Source: Streptosporangiaceae bacterium
GTDB taxonomy: Bacteria > Actinomycetota > Actinomycetes > Streptosporangiales > Streptosporangiaceae
Assembly (NCBI GenBank): GCA_030045215.1
Contig: JASIBJ010000604.1
Coordinates: 1 to 10,567, forward strand
Direction of reading: 5' to 3'
DNA length: 10,567 bases
Below are positions 1-6,300 of this stretch, piece after piece. The translations under genes and the position numbers were made by a program. Below the pieces are notes generated by a model that made no database searches, had not been told where the DNA came from, and was given only the letters and a program-made list of their open reading frames with translations. The first letter of the stretch is position 1, and every line of letters begins with the position of its first letter.

Positions 1-472
1 GCTCGCCCACGCACGGGCGCTGCTCACCGGCAGCCCGGCGGGTGCGACCGACTACGTGGACGCCGACCTGCGGAACCCCGATCAGATACTCGAGCGTGCC
101 GCCCGGACCCTGGACTTCACCCAGCCGACCGCGATCATGCTGATGGCGATCCTGCAGCACCTGAGCGCGGATGACGATCCCTACGCCGTTGTGGCCAGGC
201 TACTCGCTGCCCTGCCGGCCGGAAGTTACCTGGCGCTGTCGCACCCGGCAAAGGACATCGAGCCGGAGAAGATGGCCGCGATGGCGGCGCGCCTGAACCA
301 GATGATGGCCGAGAAAGTGACCTTCCGCACCGAGTCCGAGGTGGCAGTCTTCTTCACCGGGCTGGAGCTGGTCGAACCGGGGATGGTCAACGCCCCGCGC
401 TGGCGGCCGGCCTCGGCGGAAGAGGCCAGCAGCCCCGCGGCCCTGTGGTCAGGCGTGGCCCGTAAGGCCTAG
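1..472 (+). CDS. SAM-dependent methyltransferase (PF04672/DUF574-like), 3' part only
   Basis: This is the C-terminal 156 residues of a protein cut by the left edge; the first whole codon is at position 2 and the TAG stop is at 470-472. The visible start (LAHARALL, then YVDADLRNP), the central hydrophobic strand IMLMAILQHL, the DDDPYAVVARLLAALPAGSYLALSH stretch (read in two parts) and the ending SGVARKA match my memory of the actinobacterial S-adenosyl methyltransferase family. Members are about 260-280 aa, so roughly the first 110 residues, including the glycine-rich SAM loop, lie outside the window. The DAD of YVDADLRNP probably lies in the SAM-binding half of the fold. The family is abundant in Streptomyces relatives; substrates are mostly unknown, so none is proposed. 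The gene is convergent with fbiB, with 62 bp between stops, and shows no functional link to it. The GTG at 56 is an internal valine codon, not the start. Confidence 0.85.
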   Translation, partial: LAHARALLTGSPAGATDYVDADLRNPDQILERAARTLDFTQPTAIMLMAILQHLSADDDPYAVVARLLAALPAGSYLALSHPAKDIEPEKMAAMAARLNQMMAEKVTFRTESEVAVFFTGLELVEPGMVNAPRWRPASAEEASSPAALWSGVARKA

Positions 473-534
473 CCGGCCGGTTTGCGCGTTCCTCGCCGAG
501 CAGATCGACGCCCGCCCTTCGCCGGAAAGCGTGG

Positions 535-1827
535 TCAGCAGCGCAGGGTGAACTCGCCGGGGTTGCGGGCGGGGCGGTCGGCCGGCGGGGCGGCGGGGTA
601 GCCGACGCCGATCGCGCCCATGGGCTCCCAGTCGGCCGGCAGGCGCAGCGCGCTGGCGGTCGCCTCCCGGCAGAACAGCGTGCTCGACACCCAGCAGGAG
701 CCGAGACCGTCGACCGCGAGCGCGACCAGCAGGTTCTCGACGGCTGCCCCCATCGAGACCACGAACATCGTCCGCTCCGCGGCGTTGCGCCGGTCATCGG
801 GGTAGGCGTGCGCGGCGTCGGTCACCAGGCACGGCACGATGATCAGGGGTGCGCGGCGCAGCACCTCGCCGCGCCGCACCCGCCGGGCGATCTGGTCATC
901 GGTGAACCCGTCGCCGGCCAGGTCGGCCCGCCACGCCGCCAGCATGTCGTTCAGCAGCGCGGTCCTGGCCTGTTCGGACTCCAGTACCACGAACCGCCAC
1001 GGCTCACTGTGGTGCGGCGCAGGCGCGGTGATCGCGGCCGCGATGGCGCGGCTGACCGCCTCGGCGGGCACAGGCGCGGCGGCGAACTCGCGCACGGTGC
1101 GGCGCGCTGTGAGCACGTCGGCCGCGCCGAGCCGGAACATGTCTTCGGCCGCGGGCCTGATCAGAGCGGCCGCGCCCGGACCACTGCCGTCGGTGACGAG
1201 GCTATCCAGGCCGCGGACGACAGCCACCGGGATCTGGGCTGTCTTCTGCTTGACCAGATCGGCGGCCGCCGCGATCTCGTCCGCGACCGCCGCCATCGTC
1301 ACCTCGAGCACGTTGCCGAAGGTGTCGGCCTGGCCGCGGTGGTCGCGGAGCGGCAGCACGCCGGCCGCGCCGATCGCGGTGTCGGTCTGGCCCGCGCGCC
1401 ACGGCCGGCCCATGGTGTCGGTCACGATCACGCCGAGCCGGACGCCGTAGCGCTGGCTGATGTCCTTGCGCAGCCTGCGGGCCGAGCCGTCCGGGTCGAG
1501 CGGCAGCAGGACGACGGTGCCCGGCGCGGTGTTCGACTCGTCGACCCCGGCCGCCGCCAGCACCAGGCCGTGCCTCGTCTGGCTGATCCTGGTCGGGCCG
1601 CGGCGGGCGACGACCCGAACCGTCTCGGCGTCGATCGCGGATTCGCGGTCGCTCCGGACGACCCGGTCCTCGGCCTTACTGACGATCTTGGATGTGACGA
1701 CGAGGATGTCGCCGTCGAGGAGGCCGGGGCCGGCCAGCGCGGCGTCGGTGATCAGCGCGGCCAGGTCGTCACCTGGCTTGATCTCGGGCAGGCCCGGCAC
1801 TGCCAGGACCGTCAGCTGGTCGCTCAC
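535..1827 (-). CDS. fbiB: FbiB: coenzyme F420:L-glutamate ligase fused to FMN-dependent nitroreductase-like domain
   Basis: A 430-residue bifunctional protein of F420 synthesis, close to the length of mycobacterial FbiB. Residues 1-240 are the CofE-type ligase that adds gamma-linked glutamates to F420-0: [12 protein letters not shown] (43-54), GVDESNT (94-100) and [15 protein letters not shown] (135-149) are its conserved metal- and nucleotide-binding blocks. Residues 241-430 are a nitroreductase-fold domain: RRTVREF (242-248), [10 protein letters not shown] (271-280), GAAVENLL (360-367) and GLGSCW (374-379). In FbiB this domain is known to bind FMN and reduce dehydro-F420-0. The start is GTG at 1827, because it gives the family N-terminus ([15 protein letters not shown]) and overlaps the fbiA stop as GTGA (1824-1827). 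An AGG lies 7 bases upstream inside fbiA, so translation is probably coupled. The frame stays open upstream to about 2307, but that extension lies within fbiA and encodes arginine-rich shadow sequence. Cytoplasmic; expressed from the fbiA promoter. Confidence 0.95.
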   Translation of the reverse strand: MSDQLTVLAVPGLPEIKPGDDLAALITDAALAGPGLLDGDILVVTSKIVSKAEDRVVRSDRESAIDAETVRVVARRGPTRISQTRHGLVLAAAGVDESNTAPGTVVLLPLDPDGSARRLRKDISQRYGVRLGVIVTDTMGRPWRAGQTDTAIGAAGVLPLRDHRGQADTFGNVLEVTMAAVADEIAAAADLVKQKTAQIPVAVVRGLDSLVTDGSGPGAAALIRPAAEDMFRLGAADVLTARRTVREFAAAPVPAEAVSRAIAAAITAPAPHHSEPWRFVVLESEQARTALLNDMLAAWRADLAGDGFTDDQIARRVRRGEVLRRAPLIIVPCLVTDAAHAYPDDRRNAAERTMFVVSMGAAVENLLVALAVDGLGSCWVSSTLFCREATASALRLPADWEPMGAIGVGYPAAPPADRPARNPGEFTLRC

Positions 1828-2774
1828 CGCCGCACCTGCTCGGCGAGTTCCACGGCGGTCTCGGCGATCTGGGCGGCGGCGACGACGCTGGTCATGTAGA
1901 GCGGTCTGGCCCGAACCACGATGCCGGCCAGTTCTGGCGCGTCCGCCGCATCCTTGTCCTGGGTGTCTACCAGCCAGCCGTCGAGCAAGTCGCGGCCGTA
2001 ATGCGCCGCCACGGCGGTCGCGGAGGTTGCCACCCCGATCGCGCTCAGGCAGGCATCGGCCATGCCGCGAACGGGCGCGCCCCCGATGATCGGCGACACC
2101 CCGACGACGATTTTGGCCCTGACCGCTTCGGCGATGCCGGGAACGGCGAGTATCACGCCGATGCTCACAACCGGGTTCGACGGCGGGAACAGCACGAAGT
2201 CGGCAGCCGCGATCGCCTCGAGTACGCCGGGCGCCGGCCTGGCCTGTGCTGCGCCAACGGGCTCGATCCGGCGGGCGGGCACCGCGGCGCCCAACCGCAC
2301 CCACCATTCCTGGAAATGCAGCACCTGCTCGCGTCCGTCCAGATCGACCGTCACGTGGGTTCGGACCGGGTCGTCGGACATCGGCAACAGCGTCACGCCC
2401 GGCTGCCAGCGCTGGCAGAGCGCGGCCGTGGCCTCCGACAGGGATCGGCCGGCGTGCAGCTGCTGCGTGCGCAGGATGTGCGTCGCCATATCAAGATCGC
2501 CGAGGCCGAACCAGTCAGGGCCGGCGCCGTAGGCGGCAAGCTCGCCGAGCACGACGTGACTCTCCCCGGCCCGGCCCCACCCCTGCTCCTCGCTGATGCC
2601 GCCGCCCAGGGTGTACATGACCGTGTCCAGGTCGGGGGACACATGCAGTCCGAACGGCGCGAAGTCATCCCCGGTGTTGCCGATGACGGTGATGTCGGCG
2701 TCGGGCACGGCCACGCGCAGGCCGCGCAGGAACCTGGCGGCGCCGACGCCACCGGCCAGAACTGTGATGCGCAT
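1824..2774 (-). CDS. fbiA: FbiA: 2-phospho-L-lactate transferase (CofD family) of F420 synthesis
   Basis: A 316-residue enzyme joining the deazaflavin Fo to an activated three-carbon phosphate donor. In mycobacteria the donor is derived from phosphoenolpyruvate and the product is dehydro-F420-0; in archaea it is lactyl-diphosphoguanosine. Family blocks run in order: N-terminal [12 protein letters not shown] (8-19), GNTGDD (32-37), [12 protein letters not shown] (47-58), [13 protein letters not shown] (88-100), [13 protein letters not shown] (197-209) and [14 protein letters not shown] (227-240). The ATG at 2774 begins exactly at the expected [11 protein letters not shown]; an upstream in-frame start would add 17 residues unlike the family. 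A GGAAG sits 10 bases before the ATG, a rather long spacing, within the palindrome GGAAGACTTCC. The product is passed to FbiB, encoded next with a 4-base overlap. The gene is divergent from whiB, with 249 bp between the starts. Cytoplasmic; length and motifs look intact. Confidence 0.95.
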   Translation of the reverse strand: MRITVLAGGVGAARFLRGLRVAVPDADITVIGNTGDDFAPFGLHVSPDLDTVMYTLGGGISEEQGWGRAGESHVVLGELAAYGAGPDWFGLGDLDMATHILRTQQLHAGRSLSEATAALCQRWQPGVTLLPMSDDPVRTHVTVDLDGREQVLHFQEWWVRLGAAVPARRIEPVGAAQARPAPGVLEAIAAADFVLFPPSNPVVSIGVILAVPGIAEAVRAKIVVGVSPIIGGAPVRGMADACLSAIGVATSATAVAAHYGRDLLDGWLVDTQDKDAADAPELAGIVVRARPLYMTSVVAAAQIAETAVELAEQVRR

Positions 2775-2814
2775 GCCCGGAAGTCTTCCATCAGCCGGAC
2801 ATCTGCGCGTAACG

Positions 2815-2839
2815 GAGGGGAGCACGGGGGAGCCCCCTC
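2815..2839. repeat. G/C-run hairpins in the fbiA leader
   Basis: GAGGGG (2815-2820) can pair with CCCCTC (2834-2839), while the nested GGGGG (2826-2830) can pair with CCCCC (2833-2837). The two pairings share 2834-2837 and so exclude one another. A further run of seven C follows at 2843-2849. The element lies between the proposed fbiA promoter and its start codon, so it would be in the 5' leader of the fbi mRNA. The complementarity is directly visible; any regulatory role is a guess. Confidence 0.3.
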
Positions 2840-2897
2840 GTTCCCCCCCGGAAAATCTGGCTGGACTTTCCCCGCATCACAGGGCATCCGGGTGGCC

Positions 2898-2928
2898 ATT
2901 ATCACGTATCTCCCTTGACGAGGTGCAA
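2898..2928 (-). promoter_or_regulatory. Candidate fbiA-fbiB promoter
   Basis: Read on the minus strand, TTGCAC (2928-2923) is followed after 19 bases by GATAAT (2903-2898), five of six bases matching the -10 consensus. Transcription would start near 2890 and give a leader of about 115 bases before the fbiA ATG. The hexamers lie in the AT-richest part of the divergent gap. The spacer is longer than the preferred 17-18, so the -10 is the stronger half of this call. Confidence 0.35.
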
Positions 2929-2944
2929 GACACGCGCGTGTAAT
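2915..2944 (+). promoter_or_regulatory. Candidate whiB promoter
   Basis: TTGACG (2915-2920), an 18-base spacer and TGTAAT (2939-2944) form a good vegetative-type promoter pointing at whiB. A second TGTAAT (2953-2958) lies in a direct repeat of GTGTAATT (2938-2945 and 2952-2959), so a second start point is possible. The leader would be about 70 bases. The -35 element lies between the two halves of the opposite-facing fbiA promoter, so the two promoters overlap back to back. Confidence 0.45.
2929..2933 (+). promoter_or_regulatory. GACAC motif in the whiB promoter spacer (possible WhiA site)
   Basis: GACAC lies between the proposed -35 and -10 elements of whiB. In Streptomyces the sporulation regulator WhiA, which acts with WhiB, recognises GACAC. 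Five bases carry little information, so only the placement makes this worth listing. Confidence 0.25.
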
Positions 2945-3011
2945 TTCATCTGTGTAATTCTCGTCCGGCAGGGCAATGGGGCGGGGCCACCGAGGGGGAT
3001 CAGGGACGGGC

Positions 3012-3017
3012 AGGAGG
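3012..3017 (+). promoter_or_regulatory. Strong ribosome binding site of whiB
   Basis: AGGAGG ends 6 bases before the GTG at 3024, an ideal spacing. It decides that start over the in-frame ATG at 2976 and the internal ATG at 3048. Confidence 0.85.
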
Positions 3018-3023
3018 TGTGCA

Positions 3024-3305
3024 GTGGCAGATGTCATCGTCTCGCTGATGCACGACGCGCTCGGCATCGGCGCGGACGATGCTGCGGAACAGAGCTGGCA
3101 GGACCGGGCGCTGTGTGCGCAGACGGATCCGGAGGCGTTCTTCCCCGAGAAGGGCGGCTCGACGCGCGAGGCGAAGCGGGTCTGCCGAAGCTGCGAGGTT
3201 AGGGCCGAGTGCCTGGAGTACGCGCTCCAGCACGACGAGCGGTTCGGGATCTGGGGCGGGCTGTCCGAGCGCGAGCGGCGCAGGCTCCGCCGGCAGGCGG
3301 TTTAG
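3024..3305 (+). CDS. whiB: WhiB-family iron-sulfur transcription regulator (WhiB / mycobacterial WhiB2 type)
   Basis: A 93-residue cytoplasmic regulator. Four cysteines, Cys31, Cys54, Cys57 and Cys63 (C-x22-C-x2-C-x5-C), are the ligands for a [4Fe-4S] cluster. They are followed by the family turn GIWGG (75-79) and the basic DNA-contacting tail ERERRRLRRQAV (82-93). The stretch CAQTDPEAFFPEKGGSTREAK (31-51, read in parts) is nearly identical to Streptomyces WhiB as I recall it. Position next to fbiA-fbiB also matches whiB of Streptomyces and whiB2 of mycobacteria. Known role: with WhiA, it controls genes needed to stop aerial growth and start sporulation septation; in mycobacteria WhiB2 is tied to cell division. 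WhiB proteins act with the primary sigma factor region 4. The start is GTG at 3024 with an excellent ribosome binding site. Divergent from fbiA; followed by hairpin repeats and the large glycosyltransferase gene. Confidence 0.95.
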   Translation: MADVIVSLMHDALGIGADDAAEQSWQDRALCAQTDPEAFFPEKGGSTREAKRVCRSCEVRAECLEYALQHDERFGIWGGLSERERRRLRRQAV

Positions 3306-3326
3306 CCAGCACCGCCGGCAGGCGGT
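3287..3326 (+). repeat. Duplicated 15-bp hairpin sequence at the whiB 3' end (possible terminator)
   Basis: The 15-mer CCGCCGGCAGGCGGT occurs at 3287-3301, overlapping the last whiB codons, and again at 3312-3326, just after the TAG stop. Each copy can fold on itself (CCGCC/GGCGG around GGCA); the second extends to a 6-bp stem (ACCGCC/GGCGGT, 3311-3326). The copies can also cross-pair. No U-run follows, so a standard intrinsic terminator is unproven, although U-poor hairpins can terminate in high-GC actinomycetes. Confidence 0.4.
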
Positions 3327-3366
3327 GTCCGGAGCGGACTGGCCATCCGGCGCGGACGGATTCGCG

Positions 3367-3372
3367 TATTGT
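3367..3372 (+). promoter_or_regulatory. Possible -10 element before the glycosyltransferase gene
   Basis: TATTGT fits the actinobacterial TANNNT -10 pattern and lies in a locally AT-rich spot 41 bases after the second whiB hairpin. No convincing -35 is seen. It overlaps the TTG at 3369; if it is a real -10, translation must start further in, for example at TTG 3426, 3453 or 3468, or at GTG 3486. Confidence 0.2.
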
Positions 3373-6300
3373 TCACGGGTACCACCACCAGGGCCGGGCG
3401 GGACGCTGGTGTCGTCGCGCCTGGCTTGCGAACCGAGCAGCAAGCGAATCAGTTGTCGCCGAACGCCTTGAATTCTCAGCATGTCGTGACCGCGGTCATC
3501 GTCGGGCACGACGGCGCCGCCTGGCTTCCGCATGGCATCGATGCGTTGCAGGAACAGACCAGACCGGTACAGCGCGTAGTCGCGGTTGACACCGGCAGCC
3601 GGGACCGCAGCGGCACAGTGCTCACCGGCAAGCTCGGGCAGGGCGCCGTGTTCGGGATGGAGCGGTCCACTGGCTACGGGTCGGCAGTCCGCCGGGCGCT
3701 GCAGCATAAGGCAGCCAACGCCCCGGTGCCGAGTGAAGGCGGCACTGGCCAGGGCGGGGTCGGCCAGGGCAGGGCCAGGTCGACCGACCAGGTCGAGTGG
3801 ATCTGGCTGCTGCACGATGACTGCGAGCCCGCCCCGGACGCGCTTGAGCAGTTGCTCCGCGGCGCGGCGGAGACGCCGGCGGCTGCGGTACTTGGCCCGA
3901 AGCTGAGGGACTGGACCGACCGGGCCGTGATCCTGGAGGCCGGCCTCGGGCTGGACAGCGTCGGCCGCCGCATCACTGGCATCGAGCCGCGCGAGGTGGA
4001 CCAGGGCCAACACGACGGCGACCGGGACGTTCTCGGCGTGAGCAGCGCCGGCATGCTGATCCGGCGCGATGTCTGGGATCAGGTCGGCGGGTTCGACCCG
4101 GGCATGACGCTGTTCGGCGAGGACATCGACTTGTGCTGGCGCGTGCACGCCGCCGGGTTCCGCGTCCGCGTCATCACCGACGCCGTCGTCTATCACGTGA
4201 TGGCCGCCACCAAGGGCCGCCGGGCGATCTCGGTCGGCCGCAGGGCCAGGCTGCTGCAGCGGCGGCACGCACTGCAGACGCTGCTGGGCAACCTGCCCAC
4301 CGGTCCCATGCTGGTCTCGCTCGTGGCCAACCTGATGATCTCGTTCCTTCGCACCCTCTTTTACACGGTGGCCAAGCGAGGGACGGCCGCACTGGATGAG
4401 GCGGCCGCGGTGGCTGCCGTCGTGGGCCACCCGATGCGGTTCGCGGCTGCACGCAAACGCCGGGCGCGCGGCCGCCGCGTGGCCTACAGCCGGGTCAGAG
4501 CCGATCTGCCGCCGGGCCACTCGGTGCGCCGGGCGGCCGAGTTCGTCGCGCTCGTGATGTCCAGGCAGTCGGTGGCCGGGCATGCGGCCGGTCGCTCCGC
4601 GACCGACGACCCGGACGATGACGACTCGCTGCTCACCGACACGGGCTTCCTGCAGCGGTTCATCACCAGGCCGGGCGTGCTGCTGACGATCGGCTTGATC
4701 GTTGTGGCCCTTGTCGCCGAGCGCTCGCTGCTGGGCGGCGGCCCGCTGGGCGGCGGCGCGCTGGTGCCGGCCTGGGAGGGCGCATCCACACTCTGGGGCG
4801 AGGTGCTGCGGGCCTACCATCCGTCGGGAGTCGGGTCGGCGAGCGCGGCCCCGCCGTACGCGGGTTTCGTCGCGCTGCTGGCCACGATCCTGCTCGGCAA
4901 GGTCTGGCTGGCCGTTGACGTGCTGCTGCTCGGGGCGGTGCCGCTGGCCGGCCTGACCGCGCTGCTCGCGCTGCGCAAGGTCACCAGCTCGCCGCGCCTT
5001 CAGGTATGGGGGGCCGCGGCCTATGCGCTGCTGCCGGTGGCATTCGGCGCGGTTGCGGCCGGGCGGCTGGGCAGCGCCGTGGCATTCGCGCTGATCCCCC
5101 TCATCGGGCTGCAAGCCGGGCGGATGTTCAGCTCCCCGCCGCGGCAGGCGCGCCGCGCGGCATGGGCGACCGCACTGTGCGTCACCGTCGGGACCGCGTT
5201 CGTGCCGGTGCTGTGGCCGATGGCGGTCGTCGGCGCGGTGATCGCGCTAGTCGTGCTGCCTCGGTCGCGGCCACGTCTGATCAACCTCGGCATCGTCGCG
5301 GCGGTGCCGCTGATGCTCCTGCTGCCGTGGATGCTGCAGCAACTTGCGCATCCGTCAACGCTGCTACTCGAAGCCGGCCTGCAACAGCCAGGGCTCGCCG
5401 CGACTGACCTTCCGGCCCGCTCGCTGCTGCTGCTCAGTCCCGGCGGGCCTGGCCTGCCGCCGTACTGGGTAAGCGCCGCGCTGCTGGTCACCGGGCTCGC
5501 CGCGCTGCTGGCCACCCGGCGCCGTCCGCTGGTCATGGCCGGCTGGTGCGTGGCGCTGCTCGGTTACGCGGCGGCCGTGCTGGCCAGCCGGATGGTGGTG
5601 ACCCCGCCCGGCGGCCAGCAGATGACGCCGTGGCCGGGCCCCGCGCTCGCCGTCGCCGCCGCTGGCCTGCTGTTGGCCGCGGTAGCCGGGGCGGATGGCC
5701 TCGGCCGGGTCGCGACCGCCGGCGGTCGTCAGGCTCAGCGTCGTGGCAGCGCCTCCCGCCGCTTCGGTGTCGTCGTGCTCTCGCTGGCCGGCTTGTCGGC
5801 GCCGCTGCTCGCTGCGGCGTACTGGCTGGTGAACGGCGTCAGTGGGCCGATCACCCAGGCCTCGGGCGAGATCGTGCCCGCGCTGGCCGCCCCTGCTTCG
5901 GCGGCTGAGAGTCAGCTCCGCACTCTCGTGCTCAGCCCTGACGACGGCCACGTGTCCTACGTGCTGCTGCGCGGAGACAGTCCCGAGCTCACCGACTCCG
6001 GGCTGGTCCCGGCGCCGGCGGCGGAGACCGCGCTCAACCAAGCGGTCGGCGCGCTGGTAGCACCGGGCGGCGATGACGCGGCTAACCAGGCGCAGTTGCT
6101 TGCCCACTTCGACATCGGCTTCGTGCTGATGCGTGCGCCGCTTAACCAGGACCTGGTCAGTGTGCTCGACGAGGTCGCCGGGCTCAGCCCGATCAGCATG
6201 ACGCCCACGTTTGACCTATGGCGAGTGACGCCCACGCCGTCGAGGGTGAGCGTCGTCGAGCCAGACGGCGCGGTGGTGGCGATCCCGTCCGGTGCGATCG

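Noticed and set aside
808..1899. A 363-codon plus-strand open frame over fbiB
   Set aside because: It has low-complexity Arg/Ala/Gly composition and is antisense to well-supported FbiB.
1828..2307. Upstream extension of the fbiB reading frame
   Set aside because: The extra 160 codons overlap fbiA in another frame and read as Arg/Gly-rich shadow sequence. The FbiB family N-terminus begins at the GTGA overlap at 1827.
2850..2872. Short inverted repeat GGAAA/TTTCC in the fbiA-whiB gap
   Set aside because: Only five paired bases around a 13-base loop; this is expected by chance.
3000..5114. A 704-codon open frame on the minus strand opposite whiB and the glycosyltransferase
   Set aside because: It is rich in Arg, Gln, His and Pro without domain-like blocks and lies antisense to genes with clear family motifs. 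Long antisense frames are expected at this GC content.
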